Below are positions 44,447 to 54,046 of a stretch of DNA of 64,000 nt, piece after piece. The notes below the pieces were generated by a model that saw only the letters and a list, made by a program, of their open reading frames with translations, was not told the origin of the DNA and did no database searches. This stretch comes from Thalassotalea fonticola (GTDB taxonomy: Bacteria > Pseudomonadota > Gammaproteobacteria > Enterobacterales > Alteromonadaceae). The first letter of the stretch is position 1. Each line of letters starts with the position of its first letter. Location: NCBI RefSeq assembly GCF_032911225.1, contig NZ_CP136600.1:2108001-2172000 (forward strand), in the 5' to 3' direction. Made by a program: the position numbers and the translations under genes.

Positions 44447-44532
44447 AAAAACTTTTCATCGACTATTAAAATTAAATTTTAACAAAACAACTTAATTAAA
44501 GTCTTAGCAACAATGTTAAATTCGAGGTCAAT

Positions 44533-44550
44533 TAATACCATTCTGCATAA
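44533..44550. repeat. REP-like half element
   Basis: TAATACCATTCTGCATAA is identical to the reverse complement of 53859-53876, the right arm of the hairpin near cinA. It lies just past the acpH stop. Confidence 0.55.
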
Positions 44551-44558
44551 GTACGTTT

Positions 44559-45140
44559 TTATTCTTTGCCGTTGGTTAGCATGTATATTTGTAATTGAGG
44601 GAAAAACTCTAAGAAGGCAGATTCATATTGCTCGTAGTGTAATTTTACTTCTTCAATTGCACCCGCTAAATTATTTTCAAAACGGATCCTTTTTGAAATT
44701 GAGTCTATCGCCTTACCGGTATGATCAATATCTTGATATGAGCTAAGCCAATCCTGACTAATCATTTTATCAACTGTAAAGCGCATTCTTTCGGGCATTA
44801 TATCGAGTACTAAACTAAGTTGCTGATAACTATGCTGACTAAACTCGTTGAATGATAGCTCACTAAATTTATCCCAATGACGCACTAAAAAATGATCAAA
44901 AACCACATCAGAGATAACCGCTGAAAAACGCCGTCGCTTAGTTGTTAATAACAACTTTAATGCTCTAACGCACGGATGATTATCGGTATATTTATCGATA
45001 ACTCGATGATTATAAATGCCATTAACAACAGGCAATGGTAATAAGCTTAAATCAACACCTTTGGTAAAGTCGCCCATTAGATTTCCAGCCAATGAGTATT
45101 TGGTCGGTTTGGCAAAATAAAGGTGCGCTAAATAATTCAA
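44559..45140 (-). CDS. acpH: Acyl carrier protein phosphodiesterase
   Basis: The 193-residue HD-type hydrolase removes 4'-phosphopantetheine from ACP. Signatures are MNYLAHLYFA, LMGDFTKG, YNHRVIDKYTD and VVFDHFLVRHW, as in E. coli AcpH (193 residues). It is two bases downstream of the GNAT gene, so the two are likely co-transcribed. Confidence 0.92.
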   Translation of the reverse strand: MNYLAHLYFAKPTKYSLAGNLMGDFTKGVDLSLLPLPVVNGIYNHRVIDKYTDNHPCVRALKLLLTTKRRRFSAVISDVVFDHFLVRHWDKFSELSFNEFSQHSYQQLSLVLDIMPERMRFTVDKMISQDWLSSYQDIDHTGKAIDSISKRIRFENNLAGAIEEVKLHYEQYESAFLEFFPQLQIYMLTNGKE

Positions 45141-45142
45141 GA

Positions 45143-45736
45143 TTACCGCAACCTATATAGTAAAGTTGCGTGATCTGAAATACCGGTAATTGATGATTTT
45201 CGATAGGCTATTTGTTTAAACCCTAATGATATATACAACTTTTCAGCCAATGGATTAGACTTGGCAACATCAAGTGACACTGACTGATAACCTTGAGCCT
45301 CCGCTTTGTTGATGGCCCAAGCAATTAATTGCTTACCTACCCCTTGACCTCGACATTGCTCTGCCACACCTAAGTGGGCTATATATAAGCTATGTTTTAC
45401 CGGTTTAGGCACAATACATTCAAAGCGTAAGCCCCTAATTGCAGCAAAAGGAAACCGCCAACGATAAAATTTCAGCATATCTAAAATACACCCCATTTCC
45501 ATGCTTTGCGCTTCATTACGGTCAAAACAGGCAATACTTGCCACTACCTGTTCATTAAGTAAGGCAACATGGTGGTTTTGAAAACCGAATTGACTTCGTC
45601 CTCTAGAAAAACTTTCCTGCAGAAACGGTTTTGATTGTTGAAAGACATAATCAAAAGCTGCTGGCCCAGAACTAAAGATATAATTAATTGTTGGGGTTGC
45701 ATCAGCAACTTGTGCTGCTCGAATAGTAATGGACAT
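45143..45736 (-). CDS. GNAT-family N-acetyltransferase
   Basis: The protein is about 197 residues. The acetyl-CoA motif is VAEQCRGQGVGKQLIAWA, followed by VAKSNPLAEKLYISLGF. I chose the ATG at 45736 (MSITIRAAQ) because the longer frame from 45784 would overlap the upstream small gene and adds a non-conserved leader. The substrate is unknown. It is the middle gene of an apparent zinc-ribbon/GNAT/acpH run. Confidence 0.85.
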   Translation of the reverse strand: MSITIRAAQVADATPTINYIFSSGPAAFDYVFQQSKPFLQESFSRGRSQFGFQNHHVALLNEQVVASIACFDRNEAQSMEMGCILDMLKFYRWRFPFAAIRGLRFECIVPKPVKHSLYIAHLGVAEQCRGQGVGKQLIAWAINKAEAQGYQSVSLDVAKSNPLAEKLYISLGFKQIAYRKSSITGISDHATLLYRLR

Positions 45737-45749
45737 AGTTACGAATAAA

Positions 45750-45980
45750 TTAGCCCATGTCGAGTTCAATATCAGTACAACCATTAGGACAAAATATCCC
45801 TGACTGATTCGGATTTTTATTTTCAGATTTGTTGTTACTGGGAGGAATTAAAATTAACGTTTGTTGACAAACTTTACATTTGACTTGCCGACCTAGCATA
45901 ACTTTTTTAATGATTGCCTTTTGGTCATTAAATGATTTGGCGGTAAGTTTATTAAGCTTTGAAAAATCTACAGCTGACAT
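45750..45980 (-). CDS. Small protein with possible zinc ribbon
   Basis: The 76-residue hypothetical protein has a helical N-terminus, then CKVCQQ and FCPNGC about 25 residues later, which gives a CxxC...CxxxC arrangement able to hold zinc. It ends GCTDIELDMG. I do not recognise the family. It is 13 bases upstream of the GNAT start, on the same strand. Confidence 0.6.
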   Translation of the reverse strand: MSAVDFSKLNKLTAKSFNDQKAIIKKVMLGRQVKCKVCQQTLILIPPSNNKSENKNPNQSGIFCPNGCTDIELDMG

Positions 45981-46007
45981 GATTTCTTCTATTGGCGTTA
46001 TTTGGCT

Positions 46008-46025
46008 ATTAGTATTAATACTAAT
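46008..46025. repeat. Perfect 18-base palindrome
   Basis: ATTAGTATTAATACTAAT is a perfect dyad, followed by CCTTTACATAATTA. The word TTAATACTAATC...ACATAA resembles the TAATACCATTCTGCATAA element ends. It lies between the RraB-like gene and the small zinc-ribbon gene. Confidence 0.5.
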
Positions 46026-46040
46026 CCTTTACATAATTAC

Positions 46041-46427
46041 TTAATTTAGATTATTCCCTTGCGGTAAACAATACCAACCATCATAAATACCATCAAACTT
46101 TCGAGCTTCAGTTTCCAACAGCAGTTGATAACTGATGATATTAGTATAACTTGCCTGCATTTCTGGATAAGCGGTAATTTCCCATGGGTATTCAGGGTTA
46201 GCCAAATATGGACAAAATGAAAGCTTTTGATTATTAGCCAAAAGCGAACGACCAAATTTTAATGCTAATTCTTGTGTTTGAAAAATTACCGAAAATTGAA
46301 TTTCTCTCGGTCTATTCAAATCATCACCTTCCTGCGCCATATGCCACAACATATTGCCATTTGGGTCGACTGGAAATTCAGCTGTATCTCTCTCAATATT
46401 ATAACTTTTATCGGTTCTATCCATCAT
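46041..46427 (-). CDS. RraB-like ribonuclease E regulator family protein
   Basis: The 128-residue acidic protein has DPNGNMLWHMAQEGDDLNRPREIQF and a C-terminal ETEARKFDGIYDGWYC, the pattern of RraB, which binds RNase E and limits its activity. The match is by motif memory and the protein is slightly shorter than RraB, so a related DUF695/RraB-fold protein is possible. The second Met, 3 bases downstream, may be the start. Confidence 0.68.
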   Translation of the reverse strand: MMDRTDKSYNIERDTAEFPVDPNGNMLWHMAQEGDDLNRPREIQFSVIFQTQELALKFGRSLLANNQKLSFCPYLANPEYPWEITAYPEMQASYTNIISYQLLLETEARKFDGIYDGWYCLPQGNNLN

Positions 46428-46506
46428 TTAACTACCTATTTTTATAAGTCATTAACTTTGAACATCCATCTCTGGTATATATAAAAGTTTAGCAGCTTTT
46501 TTAAAA

Positions 46507-46875
46507 TTAGTTAGTACTTGGCGCTACCCTAGACAGGGTAAAGGTTTCACCGGTTAGGATGTGTTGATAGGTAAATGAATCGTCATTTAATTGGCTGATT
46601 TGATAAACTTGATAATTATCTTCATCTTCCATATTCGCTGGGTATTGTTGATTATTGACGATTTCAGACTTAGTAATTGTAAAGTGAATATCGCCTACCA
46701 GCCCCCAGTCACCTTGCTCGCTGACCTCTTCGAGTAATGTACCATCAATGTTATAAGTATAAAAAGTAAAGACAAAACTACCGTCAGCAAAAAGCTGAGC
46801 AAATTCGCTAAAACTTTCTTCACCGCTCTTTTCACTACGATGCCAATGACCAATTAATTGTGTGCGATTAAACAT
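46507..46875 (-). CDS. Hypothetical lipocalin-like small protein
   Basis: The 122-residue protein has no signal peptide. LIGHWHRSEKSG, FADGSFVFTFYTYN, EQGDWGLVGDIHFTI and YQHILTGETFTLSRV suggest a small beta-barrel of the lipocalin-like type. The function is unknown. It is divergent from the S9 peptidase. Confidence 0.55.
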   Translation of the reverse strand: MFNRTQLIGHWHRSEKSGEESFSEFAQLFADGSFVFTFYTYNIDGTLLEEVSEQGDWGLVGDIHFTITKSEIVNNQQYPANMEDEDNYQVYQISQLNDDSFTYQHILTGETFTLSRVAPSTN

Positions 46876-46989
46876 AACGATGTTCTTTTTAACATTCTCT
46901 ATTTATTGAGCCATTATACTCGTATATTTTACACTTTACCGCTTAAAAACGGCTACCTGTCCAAGTTACTATTGATTTAGTTAAGTAAA

Positions 46990-47008
46990 GACTGTGATAA
47001 TCATTACA
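46990..47008. promoter_or_regulatory. Fur-box-like site upstream of S9 peptidase
   Basis: GACTGTGATAATCATTACA matches the 19-base Fur consensus at 14 positions, with GATAATCATTA intact. It is 24 bases before the peptidase ATG. It may be chance in AT-rich DNA. Confidence 0.35.
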
Positions 47009-47031
47009 AATTGATCACATAAAAATATTAT

Positions 47032-49866
47032 ATGAATTTATCTCTTATCGGTACACTGAAAAAATTAACATTTTCACTGACATTTACCTTAGCAATAGTA
47101 GCAAATATTAATGCCGAGCAACGACCGTTAGCAGTAACGGACATTATGAAGTTTAAGCAAATTGTTAAACCTCAATTAAGTGAAGACGGACAATGGCTTG
47201 CTTATAGTGCACAGCCCGATAGAGGGGATAGCACTTTTTATTTAAAAGCAATTAACAGCCCTAAACAATATCAAGTGGAAAATGGCACAAGTGGTGCTAT
47301 TTCAGCCGATGGCCGTTTTGCCGCAGTCACTATTCCCCCTACTTTGTTAGCAAAAGAGCAAGCAGATAAAAAAGCTAAAAAGAAACTTAAGAACAATCTG
47401 GAAATAATCACTTTAGCAAGTGGTGCACGAGTAACGTTCACTAAGGTTGAGTCGTTTCAATTAAGCGATAAATTTGGTTATTTAGCTTTTATAAGCGAAA
47501 TTCCTGAAGCTGAAGATAAATTAGCTGATGAAGCAACTACTTCTGAACCAGCTAACACTGCTGAGCAAAATGACGAAGAAGCAGAGATAAAATTATTTAA
47601 TAGCAAACGCATAAATAAAAGTTTAACCATTGTTAATCTTGAAACTGGGGAACAGCAAGTTATAGAACAGGTTGATGGTTATGCTTTTGCTGAAAAAACA
47701 CCAAATCTGGTTTACGCTATCTCAACTAAAGACGGTGTTGAAAACGCTCTTAAAGCGTTAAATGTAAAAACCAGCAAAACCAGCTTATTAGTTACTAAAG
47801 CTAATAGCAGTTTTAATGGTTTTAGCTGGAACAATGAAGGTAATAAAGTTGCATTTTTACAAGGCGATTTTAGTCAAGAAAATGATATTCGCAGCCATAT
47901 AGTAAAAATTTGGAAAAGTAACAACAATAAAATCAAAACCATCAAAACTAACGATAAACAAGCGGCTAATTGGTATATTCCAGAAACCAATAAATTAACT
48001 TGGTCGCTTGACGATGAACGTTTATTTTTTGGTTTCAAACCTGTTGTTGAAAAACTAGCAGAAATTGATACTAAACCAGAATCAACTGATGACCTGTACA
48101 ATATTGAAAAGTTAACTGAAGGTCGTAACTTACAAATTTGGCATGGTGATGATTCATTAATTAAAACTAATGAAAAATACCAACTAGGCAAAGATAAAAA
48201 GTCATTCTTCACCGCTGTTTTCCATGTAGATGACAATAAGCTTGTACGCTTAGCCGACAAAAAAGTAATTTCAGTAAAAGCTAGCAATAACGAAAACGCA
48301 GTAATTGCCAAAACAGATTTAAATTATCGTAAGTTAAGAACTTGGGAAGGTTTTTTTAGCGATATCTATATAGTTGATTTAGATAACGGTAAAAAATCAC
48401 TGGTGACTAAAAAGCTAAGTAGTTACAGCAATGTAAAACTAAGTGAGTCGGGTCGTTATGCCGCGTTTTATGAAAACGAAAACATTTGGATTTATGATCG
48501 AAACAATAACAAAAAGCGCAATATCACCAAGAATTTACCGGTAAGCTTTGCTGATGAAGATCATGATTATCCTAGTAAAGTTCCTGGTTACGGTATCGCT
48601 GGCTGGTTAGAAGATGATGATGGCGTTTTAGTGTATGACAAGTTTGATATTTGGTTATTACAAACGGATGGCGATGATGCAAAATGTTTAACCTGTGCAG
48701 TTGGTCGTCCTAACTCATTACAATTTAGAGTAAATAAACTTGATGATGAGCAAGACTACTTCAGCGATGAAGAAAGTTTATTGTTAACCAGTTATTCTGA
48801 TGAGCTGAAACACTTTGGTTTTTATCAACTTAATTTAGCCAATGAGCAATTAACAAAACTGTTGGAAGAGAATAAAAAATTCAAGTTTATCGCGAAAGCA
48901 AAACATGCCGATAAATTATTGTATACCCGTGAAGACTTTAATGAGTACCCTGATATCTGGGTTGCAGATTTAAACCTTAGCAACAATAAAAAAATAACCA
49001 ATGTTAATCCGCAAAAAGATGACTTTTTATGGGGGCAGTCTGAATTAGTCGAATGGCGTTCAAACATGGGAGTAAAACACCAAGGCGTATTGATTAAACC
49101 GGCAAATTATGTAGAAGGTATGCAATACCCTGTAGTTGTTTATTACTATCGCCGTTTTTCACAGCGCATGTATGAATTTAATGCGATGAAGGTTAATCAT
49201 AGGCCTAACTTCCCATTTTATACATCAAATGGTTACGCCGTATTCTTACCCGATGTACACTTTGAAGTAGGTACTCCAGGGCACTCGACTAATAAGTCTA
49301 TTTTACCGGGCCTGCAAAAAATCATCGACATGGGTGTTGCCGATCCAAAAGCAATTGGCTTACATGGCCACAGTTGGAGTGGTTACCAAACATTGCACGC
49401 GATTACTGAAACCGATATATTTGCCGCAGCAGTATCTGGAGCACCAGTATCGAATATGACCAGTGCATACTCTGGTATTCGTCTAGGAACGGGCTTAGCT
49501 AGACAGTTCCAATATGAGCAGGGGCAAAGCCGAATTGGCGCCAGCATGTTTGAGCGTAGAGACCTGTACATAGAGAACTCGCCAGTATTTTTTGCTGACC
49601 GTATTAATACGCCATTACTAATGCAATTTGGTGATGTTGATGATGCTGTACCTTGGCAACAAGGTGTAGAAATGTATATGGCAATGCGACGTCTAGAAAA
49701 AAATGTGATTTTATTGCAGTACGAGGGTGAACCACATCACTTGAAAAAGTACCCAAATAAAGTCGACTATACCATCAAGATGAAGCAGTATTTTGATCAC
49801 TACTTAAAAGGTGCTCCGGCAGCTAAATGGATGGTTGAGGGTGAAGCATACCGAGAGAGTAAATAA
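47032..49866 (+). CDS. Prolyl-oligopeptidase-family (S9) serine peptidase, exported
   Basis: The 944-residue protein has a signal peptide (about residues 1-29), a long beta-propeller (about 40-690) and a C-terminal alpha/beta-hydrolase domain. The nucleophile is Ser781 in GLHGHSWSGYQT, the Asp is likely in FGDVDDAVPW and the His in GEPHHLKK, completing an S9 triad. Family members usually have GHSWGG; here the second Gly is Ser. It probably cleaves short peptides in the periplasm. The next gene, a GNAT, starts at the base after its stop. Confidence 0.9.
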   Translation: MNLSLIGTLKKLTFSLTFTLAIVANINAEQRPLAVTDIMKFKQIVKPQLSEDGQWLAYSAQPDRGDSTFYLKAINSPKQYQVENGTSGAISADGRFAAVTIPPTLLAKEQADKKAKKKLKNNLEIITLASGARVTFTKVESFQLSDKFGYLAFISEIPEAEDKLADEATTSEPANTAEQNDEEAEIKLFNSKRINKSLTIVNLETGEQQVIEQVDGYAFAEKTPNLVYAISTKDGVENALKALNVKTSKTSLLVTKANSSFNGFSWNNEGNKVAFLQGDFSQENDIRSHIVKIWKSNNNKIKTIKTNDKQAANWYIPETNKLTWSLDDERLFFGFKPVVEKLAEIDTKPESTDDLYNIEKLTEGRNLQIWHGDDSLIKTNEKYQLGKDKKSFFTAVFHVDDNKLVRLADKKVISVKASNNENAVIAKTDLNYRKLRTWEGFFSDIYIVDLDNGKKSLVTKKLSSYSNVKLSESGRYAAFYENENIWIYDRNNNKKRNITKNLPVSFADEDHDYPSKVPGYGIAGWLEDDDGVLVYDKFDIWLLQTDGDDAKCLTCAVGRPNSLQFRVNKLDDEQDYFSDEESLLLTSYSDELKHFGFYQLNLANEQLTKLLEENKKFKFIAKAKHADKLLYTREDFNEYPDIWVADLNLSNNKKITNVNPQKDDFLWGQSELVEWRSNMGVKHQGVLIKPANYVEGMQYPVVVYYYRRFSQRMYEFNAMKVNHRPNFPFYTSNGYAVFLPDVHFEVGTPGHSTNKSILPGLQKIIDMGVADPKAIGLHGHSWSGYQTLHAITETDIFAAAVSGAPVSNMTSAYSGIRLGTGLARQFQYEQGQSRIGASMFERRDLYIENSPVFFADRINTPLLMQFGDVDDAVPWQQGVEMYMAMRRLEKNVILLQYEGEPHHLKKYPNKVDYTIKMKQYFDHYLKGAPAAKWMVEGEAYRESK

Positions 49867-50409
49867 ATGATAAACGTTGAAAATTCTGAGCGCTTAAGCT
49901 TTCGTCTTATGGATGAAAACGATGGTGAGTTATTATTTGAATTAGATCAAGACCCAGAAGTAATGAAGTTTATTAATGGTGGTAAATCCTCTACTTGGGA
50001 TGATATTAACAATAGATTTATTCCACGGTTGAATGCGTACCGTAAGCCAAGCGAAGGCTGGGGTTTATGGCAAGTAAATATTACTGATAGCGATGAATTT
50101 ATCGGTTGGGTGTTAGTTAGACCGGTAGATTTTTTTAATGAACAGCCATTATGGAATGATCTAGAACTAGGATGGCGCTTTAAGCAAAATTCTTGGGGTA
50201 AAGGTTATGGTTTTGAAGCAGCGCAGCAAATAAAAAACGCCTTAGCTCAACTAGGCAAGGCCGACTTTTTCACCGCACTTGCTGATGATGGAAACCTTGG
50301 CTCTATCAACATAATGAAAAAGCTTGGCATGACTTATTTGAAAACGGATTTGCATAAAGATCCGTTGGGCGACGTAGACGTGGTTTATTATCAAATGAAA
50401 GCGACTTAA
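49867..50409 (+). CDS. RimL-type GNAT acetyltransferase
   Basis: The 180-residue protein has SERLSFRLMDENDGELLFELDQDPEVMKFI at the start and the acetyl-CoA motif WGKGYGFEAAQ, then ALADDGNLGSINIMKKLGM. This is the RimJ/RimL-like GNAT group acting on amino groups of proteins or small molecules. It begins immediately after the S9 peptidase stop and so is co-translated with it. A terminator follows. Confidence 0.85.
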   Translation: MINVENSERLSFRLMDENDGELLFELDQDPEVMKFINGGKSSTWDDINNRFIPRLNAYRKPSEGWGLWQVNITDSDEFIGWVLVRPVDFFNEQPLWNDLELGWRFKQNSWGKGYGFEAAQQIKNALAQLGKADFFTALADDGNLGSINIMKKLGMTYLKTDLHKDPLGDVDVVYYQMKAT

Positions 50410-50416
50410 GAAACAA

Positions 50417-50445
50417 AGAAGGGGCTTAAAGCCCCTTTTTATTTT
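50417..50445. terminator. Bidirectional terminator
   Basis: GGGGC, TTAAA, GCCCC with flanking A- and T-runs lies between the convergent GNAT and DUF2960 genes. Confidence 0.85.
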
Positions 50446-50460
50446 CTATTATTTGTTGCG

Positions 50461-50709
50461 TTAAGCTTCTTCTTCACGAACAAACTTAATTTCTGAAAAG
50501 CCCATACGAGCAAATTCTTTTTGGCGGAAGTTTTTCGAAATTCCCTGCCCTCTTGACGTTAATGCGAGTTGTTGCTCCATCGCAAGAAAGCTTTTTATAT
50601 CTACATTTTCAGCTGCTGCTGCAGCTTCATACATATCGTGAAACAAACTGAATGAAAATGGTATGGTTTTACGCTTACCTTTAAACACGTATGTAACTTG
50701 CCTAGCCAT
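50461..50709 (-). CDS. DUF2960-family small protein
   Basis: The 82-residue conserved protein has MARQVTYVFKGKRKTIPFSFSLFHDMYEAAAAAE and EFARMGFSEIKFV, matching the DUF2960 family found in Vibrio, Shewanella and relatives. The function is unknown. It is 13 bases downstream of the esterase and co-directional. Confidence 0.82.
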   Translation of the reverse strand: MARQVTYVFKGKRKTIPFSFSLFHDMYEAAAAAENVDIKSFLAMEQQLALTSRGQGISKNFRQKEFARMGFSEIKFVREEEA

Positions 50710-50722
50710 AAAAATTACCTTC

Positions 50723-51382
50723 TTAGTTTAGTTTTTTCTGCAACCAAGCCGACACATCTGCAATTTGTTCTGCACAAACAGCATGTGGCATAGGATAAGT
50801 TTGGTAACTTGGATTAAAGCCTTTACTTTTAAGCGCGTTTACTGCCTGTTCACCTAAAACAGGGCTAACCACAGGATCTTGAGTACCGTGCATAACCGCA
50901 ATATCAATACCTTTATTGGCAGCTGACACTTCAATGTCATCTTTAGTAGCAAAGTAAGTAGACATTGCCATTAAACCAGCCAGTGGCTTATCAAAGGTTA
51001 GTGCAGCTTGATAACCTACAGCACCACCTTGTGAAAAACCGGCAATAACGATTCTGTCTGCCGGAATGCCACGAGAAATTTCGCGTTCAATCAAATTATG
51101 CACCGATTGTGCTGATGCATTTAGCTGCTCACTATCAACTTTGCGGTCAATACTCATGTCTAAAATATCATACCAAGCAGGCATTACCACGCCGCCATTG
51201 ATAGTTACCGGTATTTTAGGAGAGTGTGGGAATACAAAACGAATAGGCAATGAATCGGGTAAATTTAATACTGGCACAATCGGCTCAAAATCATGGCCAT
51301 CGGCGCCTAAACCATGTAACCAAATAACACTAGCCGTAGCAGCTGATTTTGGTTCAACTTCAACACAATTTAAATAAGTCAT
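50723..51382 (-). CDS. Carboxylesterase/phospholipase-family hydrolase
   Basis: The alpha/beta hydrolase is about 219 residues. Motifs are IWLHGLGADGHDF, nucleophile AGFSQGGAVG, the Asp in MHGTQDPVVSP and the His in YPMPHAVC, as in the PF02230 esterase/acyl-protein thioesterase group. The likely substrates are small esters or lysophospholipids. The Met at 51385 is an alternative start one codon upstream. Confidence 0.9.
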   Translation of the reverse strand: MTYLNCVEVEPKSAATASVIWLHGLGADGHDFEPIVPVLNLPDSLPIRFVFPHSPKIPVTINGGVVMPAWYDILDMSIDRKVDSEQLNASAQSVHNLIEREISRGIPADRIVIAGFSQGGAVGYQAALTFDKPLAGLMAMSTYFATKDDIEVSAANKGIDIAVMHGTQDPVVSPVLGEQAVNALKSKGFNPSYQTYPMPHAVCAEQIADVSAWLQKKLN

Positions 51383-51520
51383 CAATTTTTCTAATAAGTT
51401 AACATTGCCAGCATTATATCAGCAAAAAACAACGACAACACCATACGGGTTAACTCTTATAAATTTAAATACTTCTGCATTTTAAAAACATGATACAACA
51501 TAGTGTTGGCAAAACAACAA

Positions 51521-51541
51521 AGCCTGCTTAGTTAGCAGGCT
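51521..51541 (-). terminator. Terminator of DUF4097 gene
   Basis: AGCCTGCT and AGCAGGCT pair around TAGTT. On the minus strand a TTTGTTGTTTT tract follows, 28 bases past the DUF4097 gene stop. Confidence 0.75.
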
Positions 51542-51568
51542 CATTGTTCACGCTATTAAATTAACGTT

Positions 51569-52333
51569 TTACTTTTTTAGGATTCGAATAGAACCGTTAA
51601 CGCTTTCGACTTCTATATCACTGCTAGAGTCGCCGAAGCTGCCTTCTAGATCGTTACCGTAATATTTGCCTTTAGTTCCCGCTAAACCAAAATCAGTTTT
51701 AATGGCGCCATTACCAGTACTTGCTTCTACATTTGCACCAAAATTTTCAGGTACATATAAATGAATAGCACCATTTACCGTTTCAACTTCAATTTCAATA
51801 TTTTTCGCGTTGTCAGCAAACGTTAACTCTACACCACCATTAACAGAATCAACTTCTACATCAGATGCTAAGCCAGTTGCTTCGACCGAGCCATTAACCA
51901 CATCGGCATTAAGCTCACCTGATACATTGCTTATTGTTAGTGAGCCGTTTACTAATTCTATGTTACGTAAATCAATATTTACTGGTACCATAACGGTATA
52001 GTTAACACTTCCACCATTACTATTCTTTCCCCATTCACCTTCTTGTTCAAGATAGTCTGTTTCTACGGTTATACGATCGCCATTTTGTTTCATGCTGACA
52101 TCTATGCGATCACGTGACTTTTGATTAGCGGCGGTAATTTCTGCAGTTACTTTTACTGAGTTTTGTTGCCAGGCTTCGATCGCAACATCACCATTAACAT
52201 TATCGAGCACTAATTGACCTTTGCCACTTAGTTCAAAGGTTTTCTCAACAGTATCTTCAACATTTGCATGAGCACCAAAAGCGAGCATAGCGGTTAGTGC
52301 AATTATCGGCGAAAATTTATTTAGCGTATTCAT
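51569..52333 (-). CDS. Exported DUF4097-type beta-repeat protein
   Basis: The 254-residue protein has a signal peptide (about 23 residues, ending FGAHA). A right-handed beta-helix-like repeat then recurs around VNG: DNVNGDV, VNGSLTI, DVVNGSV, DSVNGGV, VETVNGAI and ESVNGSI. Such DUF4097 adhesin-like domains are common exported proteins of unknown role, sometimes linked to envelope stress regulation. It is a single gene. Confidence 0.8.
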   Translation of the reverse strand: MNTLNKFSPIIALTAMLAFGAHANVEDTVEKTFELSGKGQLVLDNVNGDVAIEAWQQNSVKVTAEITAANQKSRDRIDVSMKQNGDRITVETDYLEQEGEWGKNSNGGSVNYTVMVPVNIDLRNIELVNGSLTISNVSGELNADVVNGSVEATGLASDVEVDSVNGGVELTFADNAKNIEIEVETVNGAIHLYVPENFGANVEASTGNGAIKTDFGLAGTKGKYYGNDLEGSFGDSSSDIEVESVNGSIRILKK

Positions 52334-52529
52334 TTAAAATCCTTCAAATTACTTTAGGTTCTGTTGATCTTTCAACTGCCCCTTATATGTTTATTTATGT
52401 TTTGTTTATCTGTTAATTAAGATGCAAGGTAAAACAAAAAGGTTTAAACACATTTAAAATTTTTTTTAGCCCACTCAAAGTGATACATTACCTTATTCTA
52501 CAAACTATTAAAAAGAAGGGCAGTTATTA

Positions 52530-53816
52530 ATGTTAAATGTGCAGTTATTACTTACTGGTAACGAATTAATGAGTGGGGATATTGTTGATACGAATTCAGT
52601 ATTTATTGCCCGTGAGCTGAAAAATCTGGGTGTAGAGCTTACCCGCAAAGTTACTGTTGGTGATAATATGCAATTACTAACTGAGCAAATGGAACAGCTC
52701 AGTAAAGACGCAGATATACTGATTATAAATGGCGGTTTGGGGCCAACCGTTGATGATATGACCGCCCAAGCCTTGTCAGAAACAACTAAGCAATCACTAG
52801 CGATACACCCAACAGCATTAGAACAAGTAAAAGCATGGTGTGTAAAACGCAGTTATCGATTAACAGGGCCGAATTTGAAGCAAGCTTTACTACCTACAGG
52901 TTGTGATATCGTACATAACCCAATTGGCAGCGCGCCAGGTTTTTCTATTAATCATAACAGCTGTCAAATAATTTGTACTCCTGGTGTACCTGTTGAATTA
53001 AAAGCAATGCTGCGAGAAGAAATTTTACCTAATATTGCAGAGCAGTTACCCGAAGAGCTGCAAACCGTTACGCAAAAGCTTAAGGTGTTTGGTATTGGTG
53101 AATCCGGTTTACAAAAAATGGTTAATGATAGCTACCCTAATTGGCCAGAAGAAATCGAACTTGGGTTCCGTGCAACCATGCCACTTTTAGAGGTAAAGTT
53201 AACCAGCAGAAGTCATACCTCAACAACCCTTAGAGATGAGTGGTACAGTAAAATCAAGGGGCTATTAGGCCAACATATCGTCAGTGAAAACGGCGACTCT
53301 ATCGCAGCGACAGTGGTTAAATTATTGAAGCAAAACGGTAAAACAATTACCACAGCAGAATCTTGCACCGGCGGAATGATCGCCGCTCAGCTGACTGGCG
53401 TAGCTGGTTGTTCAGATGTTTTTGAAGCTGGATTTGTGACTTATTCGAATCGAATGAAAGAAAAATTAGTTAATGTAAATGCACAAACCTTAGAACAATT
53501 TGGTGCAGTAAGTGAGCAAGTAGTAAAAGAAATGGTTAGCGGTGCTTTGGCCGTGAGTGCAGCTGACTATGCAGTTTCAGTGTCGGGTGTTGCCGGTCCT
53601 GATGGTGGCACAGAAGATAAACCTGTTGGCACAGTATGGCTTGCATGGGCTAATAAACAGCAAGTGTTCACTAAGAAGTTGTACTTACCCACACATCGAA
53701 TTCATTTTCAAAATTTTATCGCCAACACTGGCTTAGATTTAATTCGTCGATTAATTTTAGGTTACCATGATGAACCACGTTATTTTGTCGAGCGCCAATT
53801 CAATTCAAAAACATAG
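52530..53816 (+). CDS. CinA-like protein (COG1058 + PncC amidase)
   Basis: The 428-residue two-domain protein has an N-terminal molybdopterin-binding-like/ADP-ribose pyrophosphatase-type domain (about 1-170: TGNELMSGDIVDTNS, INGGLGPTVDD). The C-terminal nicotinamide-nucleotide amidase domain (about 265-420) has TTAESCTGGMIAAQLTGVAG and VSGVAGPDGGTEDKPVGTVW. It would salvage NMN formed by ligase reactions and clean up damaged nucleotides. The length is usual for full CinA. Confidence 0.92.
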   Translation: MLNVQLLLTGNELMSGDIVDTNSVFIARELKNLGVELTRKVTVGDNMQLLTEQMEQLSKDADILIINGGLGPTVDDMTAQALSETTKQSLAIHPTALEQVKAWCVKRSYRLTGPNLKQALLPTGCDIVHNPIGSAPGFSINHNSCQIICTPGVPVELKAMLREEILPNIAEQLPEELQTVTQKLKVFGIGESGLQKMVNDSYPNWPEEIELGFRATMPLLEVKLTSRSHTSTTLRDEWYSKIKGLLGQHIVSENGDSIAATVVKLLKQNGKTITTAESCTGGMIAAQLTGVAGCSDVFEAGFVTYSNRMKEKLVNVNAQTLEQFGAVSEQVVKEMVSGALAVSAADYAVSVSGVAGPDGGTEDKPVGTVWLAWANKQQVFTKKLYLPTHRIHFQNFIANTGLDLIRRLILGYHDEPRYFVERQFNSKT

Positions 53817-53820
53817 TTAA

Positions 53821-53876
53821 ACCAATCTGCATAAAGATATGGTCAACTCAGTCATTCTTTATGCAGAATGGTATTA
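53821..53876. repeat. REP-like hairpin after the cinA-like gene
   Basis: Arms ACCAATCTGCATAAAGA (53821-53837) and TCTTTATGCAGAATGGT (53856-53872) pair at 16 of 17 positions. The right end, TTATGCAGAATGGTATTA, is repeated exactly (reverse strand) at 44533-44550. It starts 4 bases after the gene stop. Confidence 0.65.
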
Positions 53877-54046
53877 TGTATTGTTAACAATTAGTTAAAT
53901 TGACTAAAAATAATTGATTAAATTAACATTTAACCTTTTAAACTTATCAGAAAAAGGCATAACACACTGAAAATTATATAAAATATATTATTGGCAAATA
54001 TTTTGCTTTAATAGCTATTAAGTACAATAAAATTATGGAACAACTC

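Noticed and set aside
47874..48311. 145-residue open frame antisense to the S9 peptidase
   Set aside because: Ser/Leu-rich shadow translation in a well-supported CDS.
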